25,842 nucleotides of DNA from PALSA-660 sp036508075. GTDB taxonomy: Bacteria; Actinomycetota; Coriobacteriia; Anaerosomatales; PALSA-660. Below, in pieces: positions 1 through 7,728 of the stretch. The stretch covers positions 1-25,842 of the forward strand of contig DATCIA010000058.1 of NCBI GenBank assembly GCA_036508075.1. The letters run 5' to 3'. The stretch's first letter is position 1, and the number at the start of each line of letters is the position of its first letter. The notes under the pieces were generated by a model, which saw nothing but the letters and a program-made list of their open reading frames with translations, was not told the origin of the DNA and searched no databases. The position numbers were made by a program, and so were the translations under genes.

Positions 1-1357
1 CCCAGAGGCCCGCGCCTTCGCCCTCGCCGGTCTTGTCCACGAAGTACTTCGAGTCCCCACCCTTGACCGCTTCGATGAGCTCGGTGATCCAAGCGCCCAT
101 CTTCTTGGCGACGAAGGCGGCCTCGAGGTTGCGGGCTCCGACGCGGCCGAGGAGCGACTGGAGTGCGGTGACAGGGAGCGGACCCGCGGCGCCGGCAGCC
201 TTGCCCAGCGCAGCGAGCGTGAAGTCGACGAGGCCCTTGACGTCCGGATCGCCGGCGACGTACGCGACCAGCATGCGGGACAGGGGGCCGACCTCCATGG
301 GCTTGTCTTCGTAACGCGGAGCCTTGACCCAAGAGTACTTGGCATCGGTGCTGTAGGCATCGAACTTGGCCTTCGTCTCACCCTTGGCGGGGTTGAGGCC
401 GTCGCCAGACTCGTACCATGAGTGGTCGATGTACTCCTTGATCTGGGCGGGATCCGGCTGCGTGAGCGTGAGGCCGCCGACGAGCATGCCGCGAGGCATC
501 GCGCGCTTGGTCGGATCCATGCTCTTGTCGTCGTACACGCCCCACGCCAGGTAGTTCCCGACGCCCTTGCCGTAGCCGGCGAGCGGGAGGTACTGCGCGG
601 CGATGGCGATCGTGTCCGGGATCATCGCGCCGTTGATCCAGTTGCTGACCTTCTGCCACCTGAAGTAGATGTCGTCCAGCTTCTGCTCGGTCGGGATCCA
701 GACGGTTCCGCCGGGCAGCGAGGTCATGAAGTGCGGGAACTTCCCGCCCATGACCGCGATGATCGCGGCGGCCTCGGACTGCATCTCGAGTGCCTCGAGG
801 TAGTGGGCGACGGCGATGAGGTTCAGCTCCGGCGACAGCTTCATCGCGGGGTGACCCCAGTAGCCGTTGGTGAAGATGGAGAGCTGGCCGCCCTCGACGA
901 AGCCCTTGAGGCGCTTCTGGATGGCGCCGAAGTCCGCCGTCGACGTGCCTGCGGCCTCAGCGAGGGCGTAGGTGTCGGCGATGTTGGCGGACAGCGCGGA
1001 GACAACGTCGACGTAGTCGAGCGCGGTCAGGGTGTAGAACCACAGGATGTGGCTGTGCAGGGCCTCAGCGCCCTCGATGATGTTGCGGATGATGCGCGCG
1101 TTGTTCGGGATCTTGATCCCCATCGCGGCCTCGGAGCCCATCGTGGAAGCGTGGCCGTGAGAGATCGGGCACACGCCGCAGATGCGCTGCGCAACGTAGA
1201 AGGCGTCCGAGGGGGCACGCCCCAGCAGGACGGACTCCATGCCGCGGTACAGACCGCCGGAGACCCAAGCGTCCTTGACAACGCCGTTGTCGACTTCGAC
1301 CTCGACGCGCAGGTGACCTTCAATCCTGGTAACGGGATCGATCACTACTCGTGCCAC
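1..1357 (-). CDS. [NiFe] hydrogenase large subunit (partial, C-terminus outside window)
   Basis: This is the catalytic large subunit of a group 1-like [NiFe] uptake hydrogenase, which splits H2 at a Ni-Fe(CN)2CO centre. The GTG start at 1357 shares one base with the TAG stop of the small-subunit gene, and GGAGG lies 9 bases upstream. The N-terminus reads DPVTRIEGH (residues 7-15), a family signature. The first nickel-binding motif is RICGVCPISH at residues 58-67, with Cys60 and Cys63. Further family motifs are IKEYIDHSWY, KAPRY and MEVGPLSRML. About 452 codons lie in the window. The frame leaves the window at GEGEGAGLW, just before the usual EAPRGAL-type segment, so the second Cys pair (DPCxxCxxH) and any protease-cleaved tail lie outside. 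It is co-transcribed with the small subunit and should travel with it across the membrane. The gene appears intact as far as seen. The fine subgroup within group 1 is not resolved. Confidence 0.96.
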   Translation of the reverse strand, partial: MARVVIDPVTRIEGHLRVEVEVDNGVVKDAWVSGGLYRGMESVLLGRAPSDAFYVAQRICGVCPISHGHASTMGSEAAMGIKIPNNARIIRNIIEGAEALHSHILWFYTLTALDYVDVVSALSANIADTYALAEAAGTSTADFGAIQKRLKGFVEGGQLSIFTNGYWGHPAMKLSPELNLIAVAHYLEALEMQSEAAAIIAVMGGKFPHFMTSLPGGTVWIPTEQKLDDIYFRWQKVSNWINGAMIPDTIAIAAQYLPLAGYGKGVGNYLAWGVYDDKSMDPTKRAMPRGMLVGGLTLTQPDPAQIKEYIDHSWYESGDGLNPAKGETKAKFDAYSTDAKYSWVKAPRYEDKPMEVGPLSRMLVAYVAGDPDVKGLVDFTLAALGKAAGAAGPLPVTALQSLLGRVGARNLEAAFVAKKMGAWITELIEAVKGGDSKYFVDKTGEGEGAGLW

Positions 1358-2559
1358 TACTTATCGCCTCCCTTCTTCTTTGCATCAAAGACCTTCTGGT
1401 CCTCGGTCGGGACGCCCTTGATGCGTCCCTTTGCGGCGGAGCCGAGACCGTGGGCCACGAGGCCGACGGCGGCGACGCCACCGACGACCGCACCGATGGT
1501 CGCCGGCTGAACGCCGCCGACACTCGGGAGACGGACGTCCGCGAGGCGGCTCAGGAACGGAGCGCTCGCGTCGAACCAGTTTCCGGCGCCGCCCGCTGCG
1601 GGATCGACGTTGCCGCAGCCGATGCAGGGGGAGCCGCCCTCGACGCACCAGGAGGCGCGGCGGTTCCAGCGCACGAGCGGGCAGTTCGTCTGGGTCTGGG
1701 GGCCCTTGCAGCCCATCTTGTAGAGACACCAGCCGGCAGCTTCCTGCGCCGCGTGGTCTGCGCTGCCGAAGACGACGAACTCGCCGTTCTCGAAGTGACC
1801 GCGACGCGGGCAGTTGTCGTGGATCGTCGAACCAAAGATCAGCTTCGGGCGACCCTTGTCGTCGAGCTTCTTGAGGATCGAGCCATCGGCCAGCTCGCCC
1901 ATCAGCAGGACGTCGACCAGCATCGCGACGACCCACTCCGGGTTGACCGGGCACGTGGGCAGGTTGATGACCGGAGCCTTGATGCCGTTGTCGGCGAAGA
2001 ACTTCGTCACGCCGGTGGCACCCACCATGTTGGCGGTGTCGCCGCCCCACTTGCCGGCGACCCATCCACCGTCGACCGCGCACGAGCCCACGGCGATGAC
2101 AGCAGCGGCGTTCGCGGCGACCTCCTTGAGCTCATCGATGCCGGGGCGGCCACCGATGCGCAGGACGTTGCCGCCGTCTCCGGTCATGACCGAACCCTCG
2201 ACGATGACGACGTAGCCACCCTTTGCAACGGTGGCCTTGATGTTGTCCTCGGCCTGCGTGCCCGCGGCTGCCATGACCGTCTCCCAGTAGTTCACTGAGA
2301 GAAGGTCGAGCACCACGGTCGGCACGTCAGGAGAGTCGACCTGGGCCATGGACTCCGTGCACCCCGTGCACAGACCATGAGCCATCCACAGAGCGGGCTG
2401 CAGCGCGCCCTTCTCGACTGCTGCGGCGATCTGCGGGGCATACATCTCGGACATCCCGAGCAGAGCCGCGACCGATCCGCAGTACTTCAGGAAGTCACGA
2501 CGTGAGACGCCCCGCGCTGCGAGCTTCTCGTTGAAATCCGCTCGCGCTTCTTGCGCCAT
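1357..2559 (-). CDS. [NiFe] hydrogenase small subunit with Tat signal and C-terminal membrane anchor
   Basis: This electron-transfer subunit carries three Fe-S clusters from the Ni-Fe site towards a membrane acceptor. I place the start at ATG 2559, 8 bases after GGAGG. An in-frame GTG at 2568 sits directly against that ribosome-binding site and is less likely. The protein has 400 residues. The twin-arginine motif SRRDFLK is at residues 19-25, followed by a hydrophobic stretch, so the heterodimer should be exported folded. Proximal-cluster ligands start with CTGC (Cys64 and Cys67) and continue at GSCA and PTCPVNPEW. HDNCPRRGHF, CLYKMGC and NCPLVRWN followed by PCIGC supply the distal and medial clusters. 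A glycine/alanine/valine-rich hydrophobic segment near residues 345-370 is a probable single membrane anchor, followed by a lysine-rich tail. The order small-then-large subunit is typical. The next gene, often a cytochrome b, would lie outside the window. Confidence 0.96.
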   Translation of the reverse strand: MAQEARADFNEKLAARGVSRRDFLKYCGSVAALLGMSEMYAPQIAAAVEKGALQPALWMAHGLCTGCTESMAQVDSPDVPTVVLDLLSVNYWETVMAAAGTQAEDNIKATVAKGGYVVIVEGSVMTGDGGNVLRIGGRPGIDELKEVAANAAAVIAVGSCAVDGGWVAGKWGGDTANMVGATGVTKFFADNGIKAPVINLPTCPVNPEWVVAMLVDVLLMGELADGSILKKLDDKGRPKLIFGSTIHDNCPRRGHFENGEFVVFGSADHAAQEAAGWCLYKMGCKGPQTQTNCPLVRWNRRASWCVEGGSPCIGCGNVDPAAGGAGNWFDASAPFLSRLADVRLPSVGGVQPATIGAVVGGVAAVGLVAHGLGSAAKGRIKGVPTEDQKVFDAKKKGGDK

Positions 2560-3148
2560 CCCATACACCTCCTTGCGTTGACGACACGAACCAACGGTCG
2601 GACAAACGCGTTGGCTTGGACCTCCGATCGCCCTTCAGGGCGCAACGGCGTCCGAGACCGATCCCCGTCCTCCTTCCTCATCCCTCCGAAAACCGACGCT
2701 TGCCCCGTGCGGGTCACGACGCCAGAACGCCGCTCCCACCACCCTCTAGGGTCGGTGTGGAACGGCGACGCGACGCGACGCGCACAAACTTGACGGACGC
2801 GGCCGAACAGCGGCGGGCAGACCTGCCCGGATCCCGGTTCAAGCGGTGAGAGCAACAAGGGGTTTGGCCGCATACGGACGCGCGCTCGCGCGCTGCCGGA
2901 CGCCCGTACGACCGACGTGCTTGTAGACCATGACCACCCCTCACGACACCGGTGCCGCTTCCTACCGTAGAAGTCTGCGGCTTTGTGAGCCTACGCACAA
3001 TACCCAGTCGCCCGCCGAGGGCGCGCCGCAACCGATTCATCAGCCCCTCACGAACGCTCGTGGCGGAACCCCAGCCATGATGTCGTATGATGCACAACAC
3101 GCGCCGCCGGGGGAGCGCGGGCGGGTGACGTTTCACGGAGGTATTCGC
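2560..3148. other. Long intergenic region between divergent hydrogenase and DUF2249 genes
   Basis: About 590 bases carry no convincing gene. The reading frames here are arginine/proline-rich with no recognisable motif and no good ribosome-binding site. The region must contain the hydrogenase promoter (minus) and that of the DUF2249 gene (plus). I see a 6-base inverted repeat CCAACG/CGTTGG (2591-2596 and 2609-2614) in the probable hydrogenase leader. There is also a three-fold CGACG run around 2765-2780, a small hairpin CACGA-acgc-TCGTG (3049-3062), and a TATGAT hexamer at 3086-3091 that could be a -10 for DUF2249 but has no good -35. Confidence 0.5.
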
Positions 3149-3412
3149 GTGTCGGTGCAGGGGCCGCGGCTCGTGATGGACATCAGAGCGCTGACGCCTG
3201 CTTTGCGGCGTCCGCTGATCATGACGACCGTCGACCATCTGCTTTCGATGGGCGCCACCGAGACGGTGGTCGTCATCTGCGACTCGGAGCCTGCGGGGCT
3301 CGGCTATCAGATGGAGCTGCGGCGCGAGACGCGCGGTCGCGTCTCCTACTCGTACGATCAGCGGCTCGACGGCGCCTGGGTGGCGCTCATCACCCTCCTG
3401 CCGGAGAAGTAG
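3149..3412 (+). CDS. DUF2249 domain protein (TusA/SirA-like fold)
   Basis: This small cytosolic protein of 87 residues has a single DUF2249 domain. The GTG start at 3149 is chosen because GGAGG (3137-3141) lies 7 bases upstream. Everything 5' of it in the frame looks non-coding. The sequence opens VRGP-like into MDIRALTPALRRPLI, the typical first strand and helix. TVVVICDSEPAGLGYQMEL and a C-terminal W-V-A-L-I-T strand follow, matching the DUF2249 pattern of an acidic DP/SEP turn before a YQ/YQL helix. Members often sit beside respiratory or nitrogen-oxide genes, and their biochemical role is unknown. There is no TusA-type catalytic Cys-Pro motif. It is divergent from the hydrogenase operon and convergent with the HAD gene. 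It might serve the hydrogenase, but this is only positional. Confidence 0.8.
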   Translation: MSVQGPRLVMDIRALTPALRRPLIMTTVDHLLSMGATETVVVICDSEPAGLGYQMELRRETRGRVSYSYDQRLDGAWVALITLLPEK

Positions 3413-3435
3413 CGCGCCGAGCGTTCCCGCGCGCT
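3411..3435. terminator. Hairpin between convergent DUF2249 and HAD genes
   Basis: A perfect 7-bp inverted repeat, AGCGCGC (3411-3417) and GCGCGCT (3429-3435), with an 11-base loop, starts inside the DUF2249 stop codon and ends 3 bases before the HAD stop. It has no U-run, but its place between convergent genes suggests a shared terminator. Confidence 0.45.
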
Positions 3436-3437
3436 CT

Positions 3438-4127
3438 TCAGACGAGGCGGCGCAGCAGACCCGCGAGATCGCCGAGCGTGCCGGAGTGATCCGCGATCGC
3501 TTCAGGGTCGCTTCCGACGTAGAACGTCCGCATGCCGACGTCGGCCGCCGGCAGGTCCAGAGAGCGGTCGTCTCCCACCATCATGCACGCTTCCGGCTCG
3601 CAGCCGATCATCGCAGCCGTCTGTTCGAAGTAGGCGGGCTGCGGTTTGCATGCGGTCATCGTCTCGTAGGTCGTGACCGCATCGAACCGGACGCCGGCGA
3701 GTCCCGCCCAAGCCAGCCGGTGCGCGATCGCCGCCGCCGGGAAGATGGGCTGTGTGGCGACTGCCACCCTCAAGCCGAGCGTCCTCGCACTCTCGATCGC
3801 GGCCAGCCCGCCCCGTGCCGGGCCGTAGCCGTCACCGAGCTTCGGGAACACGTCGCGGTAGAAGGCGTCGAGCACCTCACGGTGGTCAGCCAGGTCGATC
3901 CGGGTACGCTCGCGGAAGTCCTCGTCGAAGACGTCCATGTTCGTGCGGCCGGGATGCGGGCGCTGCATGGCGGAGGTCGAGGCGAGCACGGCCCCCATGA
4001 AGTCGATGCCGGGGAAGTGCGGGGAGGCTGTTGAGCCCAGCGCGAAGAAGTAGCGCTTCAGGAAGGCGTCGAGGTCGAGGTCGAGAAGGGTCCCGTCGAG
4101 GTCGAACAGTACGCCGCGCAGCTTCAA
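3438..4127 (-). CDS. HAD-superfamily hydrolase (phosphatase-like)
   Basis: This cytosolic phosphatase of the haloacid dehalogenase superfamily has an unknown substrate. The start is taken as TTG 4127: GGAGGA lies 7 bases upstream and motif I begins at once, whereas the longer frame upstream is low-complexity and unrelated. The protein has 229 residues. Motif I is FDLDGTLLDLD near residues 8-18, with nucleophile Asp and general acid Asp. Motif II is the VATQP strand, where Thr takes the usual Ser/Thr place. Motif III is the Lys of CKPQPAYF, and motif IV is MVGDDRSLDLPAAD with the acidic magnesium ligands. The helical cap lies between motifs I and II (C1 type). It ends at a terminator hairpin shared with DUF2249. 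An extended -10 (TGCTACGAT) lies about 40 bases upstream of the start. Confidence 0.9.
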   Translation of the reverse strand: MKLRGVLFDLDGTLLDLDLDAFLKRYFFALGSTASPHFPGIDFMGAVLASTSAMQRPHPGRTNMDVFDEDFRERTRIDLADHREVLDAFYRDVFPKLGDGYGPARGGLAAIESARTLGLRVAVATQPIFPAAAIAHRLAWAGLAGVRFDAVTTYETMTACKPQPAYFEQTAAMIGCEPEACMMVGDDRSLDLPAADVGMRTFYVGSDPEAIADHSGTLGDLAGLLRRLV

Positions 4128-4165
4128 GGGTCTTCCTCCGCCGAGGTCGGTTCGTCGTGGGCGCA

Positions 4166-4174
4166 ATCGTAGCA
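4166..4174 (-). promoter_or_regulatory. Extended -10 promoter element for the HAD gene
   Basis: On the minus strand TGCTACGAT reads as TG-n-TAnnnT, an extended -10, 38 bases upstream of the TTG start. There is no clear -35. The same TGCTAnnnT pattern precedes five other transcription units in this window. Confidence 0.45.
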
Positions 4175-4298
4175 CCGGGCCCGAGCTCTCCCCACGGCTT
4201 CGCACACCGAAAGTCGGGTAGATTACCAAGTGCCCCGACATCCGTCGCGACGGGTGCGAGGGCAGGGTACACGTCATCCATCGAGAGGACGCATCCGC

Positions 4299-4526
4299 AT
4301 GAAGGACTTCACCGCTGAGGAACTCGCCACCTTCGACGGCAAGGACGGCCATCCCGCCTATGTCGCGTACCAGGGAGGCGTCTACGACCTGAGCGCGTCG
4401 CCGATGTGGGCCGGAGGCGACCACGAGGGTATGCACGCGGCCGGCGCCGACATGACGGCCGACCAGGACGACGCGCCGCACGACGCCCATGTGACGGACT
4501 TCCCGCAGGTCGGACGACTCGTCTAG
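4299..4526 (+). CDS. Cytochrome b5-like heme-binding domain protein
   Basis: This single-domain protein of 75 residues belongs to the small bacterial cytochrome b5-like family. The start is ATG 4299, with GAGAGGA ending 9-10 bases upstream. The sequence begins MKDFTAEELATFDGKDG, then PAYVAYQGGVYDLS, SPMWAGGDHEGMHAAG, and a final FPQVGRLV, which follows the order of the family. The histidines at GGDHEGMH and APHDAHV are candidates for axial heme ligands, but which two bind cannot be fixed by eye. No signal peptide or membrane segment is visible, so it is probably cytosolic and may act as a small electron carrier. It stands alone, with its stop only 4 bases from the convergent rlmD stop. Confidence 0.85.
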   Translation: MKDFTAEELATFDGKDGHPAYVAYQGGVYDLSASPMWAGGDHEGMHAAGADMTADQDDAPHDAHVTDFPQVGRLV

Positions 4527-4530
4527 GAAG

Positions 4531-5847
4531 CTAGGCGGTCCGCTCGAACACCGCGACGGTCTCGATGTGCCAAGTCTGCGGGAACAGGTCGATCGGCGTG
4601 GCCGAGGTCAGCCGGTAGCCGGCCTCCGTGAGCGCACGAGCGTCGCGTGCGAGCGTGGCCGCGTCGCACGACACGTAGACGATACGGCGCGCTCCCGTGG
4701 CAACGAGTCCCTTCAGGACCGGCTCGGTCATCCCCGCGCGCGGGGGATCGACCACGGCCAGGTCGAAGTGCCCTGCGTCGGCGAGCGCGCGTGCGGCCTC
4801 TCCGGGCATCACGTCGGCCCACACGCCGGCCGATTCGATGTTCGCGCGCAGGTCGCGGACCGCGGAGCCCGCACCCTCGATGGCCACGACCTCCCCGGCG
4901 ATCTCCGCTAGAGGCAGCGTGAAGGTGCCGGCACCAGCGTAGAGGTCGAGCACGCGGTCCGAGCCGTCGGCTTCGAGCCGCTCGATGACCATGGCCACGA
5001 GGGTCTCGGCCAACAGGGTGTTCACTTGGAAGAAGCTCGGGGCGGAGACCTTGTAGTCGTATGCGCCGAGTCGCTCGTGCCAGAACCCGCGCCCCGAGAG
5101 GACCTCGACCTTGAGGTCGGCGCGTTCTTTGGGGTCGCCCTTGACCAGCACGCGCGTCACGCACGTCGTCCTGACGGCGTCGGCCAAGGTCTTGGCCACC
5201 GCATGACGCGGGAACGCGCCCGGCGGACCCCACAGGTCGACCTCCAGGTCGCGCGTGCGCGCGGCCACCCTGATCGCGACGCGGTCGATGTCGAACGGCG
5301 CACGACCGGCCAGGTAGCGGAGCGCTCCGGTGATCGCGCGCGGCGTCTTGCGCGCTCGCTCGGGGAGTAGCAGACAGATGTCTATGGGCACGATCTCGTC
5401 CGTGCCCGCGGCGCTCATGCCGATCAGCGGTGAGCCGTCCACGCGCTTGGCGACACGCAACTCCAGCCGGTTGCGATACCCGTAGGGAGAGGCGCCGCTG
5501 ACCGTCGGGTCGACCTCGAAGCCTTCGATCCGGCCGATCCGCGCGAGGCTGTCAGCGACCTGGGTGCGCTTGGCCTCGGCCTGCGCCCCGTAGGAGATGT
5601 GTTGCCACTGGCAGCCACCGCAGCGGCCGAAGTACGGGCAGGGAGGGGTGCGTCGCTCGGCCGACGGCGTGACGATCCGCGCGATGCCGGCTTCGAGGTA
5701 GCGTCCGTGGTCGGCGGTGACCTCGACGTCGACGATGTCGCCGGGGCAGCCGGCCTTCACGAACACAACGCGACCGTCCTCGGCGCGTCCGACAGCCGAC
5801 CCGCCGTGAGCCAGCCCATCGAGGTGGAGAGAGCCTATCATCGTCAT
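4531..5847 (-). CDS. rlmD: 23S rRNA (uracil-5-)-methyltransferase, RlmD/RumA/TrmA family
   Basis: This SAM-dependent enzyme forms 5-methyluridine in RNA, most likely 23S rRNA. The start at ATG 5847 (alternatively ATG 5841) opens directly into a TRAM domain (residues about 1-60) that binds RNA, giving 438 residues, normal for the family. The Fe-S cluster ligands are Cys70, Cys76 and Cys79 (CPYFGRCGGC) and Cys158 (IDIC). The catalytic domain has FFQVN, the SAM loop VLDLYAGAGTF, VVDPPRAGM and the nucleophile Cys394 in YVSCDAATL. The exact target base (1939, 747 or tRNA-54) cannot be set from sequence alone, so the symbol is provisional. The gene is convergent with the cytochrome b5-like gene and divergent from the PilT-like gene. 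Confidence 0.92.
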   Translation of the reverse strand: MTMIGSLHLDGLAHGGSAVGRAEDGRVVFVKAGCPGDIVDVEVTADHGRYLEAGIARIVTPSAERRTPPCPYFGRCGGCQWQHISYGAQAEAKRTQVADSLARIGRIEGFEVDPTVSGASPYGYRNRLELRVAKRVDGSPLIGMSAAGTDEIVPIDICLLLPERARKTPRAITGALRYLAGRAPFDIDRVAIRVAARTRDLEVDLWGPPGAFPRHAVAKTLADAVRTTCVTRVLVKGDPKERADLKVEVLSGRGFWHERLGAYDYKVSAPSFFQVNTLLAETLVAMVIERLEADGSDRVLDLYAGAGTFTLPLAEIAGEVVAIEGAGSAVRDLRANIESAGVWADVMPGEAARALADAGHFDLAVVDPPRAGMTEPVLKGLVATGARRIVYVSCDAATLARDARALTEAGYRLTSATPIDLFPQTWHIETVAVFERTA

Positions 5848-5911
5848 CGGTGCCCTTCGGAGTCTGGACGGCCATTGTACGGCAGCCGGACGCTTCGCCC
5901 GATTCCCGTGC

Positions 5912-5940
5912 TTCACCTCTCGCGTCCGCAGGCCGATACT
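5912..5940 (+). promoter_or_regulatory. Possible promoter of the receiver-PilT gene
   Basis: TTCACC (5912-5917) and GATACT (5935-5940) are separated by 17 bases, each matching four of six consensus positions. The GTG start lies 84 bases downstream. It is in the 177-base gap between divergent genes, where no other element stands out. Confidence 0.3.
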
Positions 5941-6024
5941 AGACATGTGGCTCACCGCGGGCCGCGCTTTTGTCGCGCGTACCGCGGGAGTGGGGGAGCA
6001 CGATCCTTTGAGGAAGGACCGACC

Positions 6025-7581
6025 GTGGCTCAACTGAAGGTGCTCATCGTCGACGACGACCTGGCGCTCTACGAGCGCATCCAGGCGTCTTTCGCCGCCA
6101 AGGCGCCGGACGTGATCGTCCTGAGTGCGATGTCGGGCGCGCGTGCGGCCGCGATAGCGACGTCGCAGCATCCCGACGTCATCCTCGTCGACGCCGACAT
6201 CCCGGACGACGACGGATACCTGCTGTGCGCGAAGCTGCGCGACAATCACGAGTTGCTCGACGCGCAGATCGTCATGCTGGTGGCCGTCGCCGACGAGACC
6301 GCGAGCGTGCGCGCACGCGACGCCGGCGCGGCCGGCGTGCTCGCGGCTTCCGCGGAGCCGTCCGAGATTCTGGCGACGGTCAAGCGGGTCTCCGCCAAAC
6401 CGCCCGCGTCCTCGACCCAGTCCGCCGCGCCGGCCGGCGCCGCCGAGCCGGTCGACCCGAGGTTGACGGTCGGTTCCCGGCCAAAGCCCCCGGGATCGCG
6501 CGCCGACGATCTCAACGTCGACGACCTGCTCAGGACGCTGTTGGACCGCGAGGGCTCCGACCTCCATCTCACCGCAGGCAGCCCTCCGGGTCTCCGGATC
6601 CGCGGGGAGATCCACCCGTTGGAGAACTGCGAGCCGCTGACGCCCAAGGACACCCAGGACCTGATCCTCACGCTGTTGTCCGAGGAGCAGCGCCGCCGCT
6701 TCGACGCCGAACTCGAACTGGACTTCGCCTACTCGATCCCGGGTCTGTCGCGATTCCGCGCCAACGTGTTCCAGCAGCGCAACTCGATGGGCGCCGTGTT
6801 CCGCTGTATCCCGCTGAGCATCCCGTCCCTCGACGACCTGAAGCTGCCGAAGGTGTGCCGCTTCCTAGCCGAGCGTCCGCGCGGGCTCGTGCTCGTCACG
6901 GGCCCCACGGGCTCGGGCAAGTCGACGACGCTGGCCGCGATGATCGACCACATCAACGCGACCCGTCCGGTCCACATCGTGACCCTCGAAGACCCGATCG
7001 AGTTCATGCACCGCAACAAGAAGGCCTACGTGAATCAGCGCGAGATCGGCACCGACACGCGCTCGTTCGCGTCCGCGCTGCGTCGCGTCCTTCGCCAGGA
7101 CCCGGACGTGATCCTCGTCGGGGAGATGCGCGATCTCGAGACGATCTCCGCCGCGATCACCGCCGCGGAGACGGGTCACCTCGTGCTCGCGACGCTCCAC
7201 ACGACGGGCGGTCCCGAGACCGTCGACCGCATCATCGACGTATTCCCGCCCCACCAGCAGCAGCAGATCCGCATGCAGCTCTCCGCGACGCTCGAGGGCG
7301 TCCTATCCCAGGTGCTGCTGCAGTCGGCAGACGGAGTGTCACGCACCATGGCGATGGAGATCATGCTGGGGGTCCCTGCGATCTCGAACCTGATACGCGA
7401 GGGCAAGACGCACCAGATGCCCACCATCATCCACGGAGCGCAGTCCGTCGGGATGCAGACCCTGGACCAGGACATCAAGCGCCTGCTCACCGCGGGTCTC
7501 GTGACTTTCGACGAGGCCATCAGCAAGGCGAAGGAACCTCGCGAACTCGCGGCGATGGTGGGACGGCCCATCCAGGGCTGA
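6025..7581 (+). CDS. pilT: PilT-type twitching ATPase with N-terminal degenerate receiver domain
   Basis: The protein is a hexameric type IV pilus retraction ATPase fused to a receiver-like domain, 518 residues against about 350 for ordinary PilT. The start is GTG 6025, 7 bases after GAGGAAGG. Residues 1-122 form a receiver fold with acidic D10-D12 and phosphoacceptor-like D56 (VDADIPDDDG). The conserved Thr/Ser is Ala (about 87) and the conserved Lys is Ala (about 108), so normal phosphosignalling is doubtful. A Pro/Ala-rich linker spans about 123-160. The PilT part has Walker A GPTGSGKST (293-301), Asp box TLEDPIEFMH (320-329), Walker B DPDVILVGEMRD (359-370, Glu367) and His box ETGHLVLATLHT (382-393). 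The retraction-ATPase signature SNLIREGKTHQM is also present. No other pilus gene lies in the window. Confidence 0.93.
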   Translation: MAQLKVLIVDDDLALYERIQASFAAKAPDVIVLSAMSGARAAAIATSQHPDVILVDADIPDDDGYLLCAKLRDNHELLDAQIVMLVAVADETASVRARDAGAAGVLAASAEPSEILATVKRVSAKPPASSTQSAAPAGAAEPVDPRLTVGSRPKPPGSRADDLNVDDLLRTLLDREGSDLHLTAGSPPGLRIRGEIHPLENCEPLTPKDTQDLILTLLSEEQRRRFDAELELDFAYSIPGLSRFRANVFQQRNSMGAVFRCIPLSIPSLDDLKLPKVCRFLAERPRGLVLVTGPTGSGKSTTLAAMIDHINATRPVHIVTLEDPIEFMHRNKKAYVNQREIGTDTRSFASALRRVLRQDPDVILVGEMRDLETISAAITAAETGHLVLATLHTTGGPETVDRIIDVFPPHQQQQIRMQLSATLEGVLSQVLLQSADGVSRTMAMEIMLGVPAISNLIREGKTHQMPTIIHGAQSVGMQTLDQDIKRLLTAGLVTFDEAISKAKEPRELAAMVGRPIQG

Positions 7582-7606
7582 TCCTGCGATCGGCGCACCG
7601 TCGCCT

Positions 7607-7648
7607 CGAAGGCGTTCACGGCCCGCAAGCAGGGCGTGAGCGCCTTCG
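7607..7648 (+). terminator. Terminator-like hairpin after the PilT gene
   Basis: Arms 7607-7620 (CGAAGGCGTTCACG) and 7635-7648 (CGTGAGCGCCTTCG) form a 14-bp RNA stem with one G-U pair and a 14-base loop, 25 bases after the stop. There is no U-tract, as is common in high-GC genomes. Confidence 0.6.
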
Positions 7649-7671
7649 CGTCGCGGGGAGGGCGCTACGGG

Positions 7672-7677
7672 GATAAT
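7672..7677 (+). promoter_or_regulatory. Possible -10 of the OsmC-GT2-deacetylase-BshC-like operon
   Basis: GATAAT matches the -10 consensus in five of six positions and lies 51 bases upstream of the OsmC GTG start, beyond the preceding hairpin. I see no good -35 at 16-18 bases. Confidence 0.3.
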
Positions 7678-7728
7678 GGGAAGCGTCGGTGAGTGCGCCG
7701 GCGACGAAACGACACGAGGAGGACAACC

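Noticed and set aside
2765..2780. CGACG tandem run as a possible repeat element
   Set aside because: There are only about three copies, easily reached by chance at this GC content. No CRISPR array, insertion sequence or attachment site was seen anywhere in the window.
4128..4490. A 121-codon N-terminal extension of the HAD frame
   Set aside because: It covers the divergent cytochrome b5-like gene, and motif I with a good ribosome-binding site starts at TTG 4127.
5848..6615. A 256-codon N-terminal extension of the RNA methyltransferase frame
   Set aside because: It is antisense to the receiver-PilT gene and not protein-like. The TRAM domain begins at ATG 5847.
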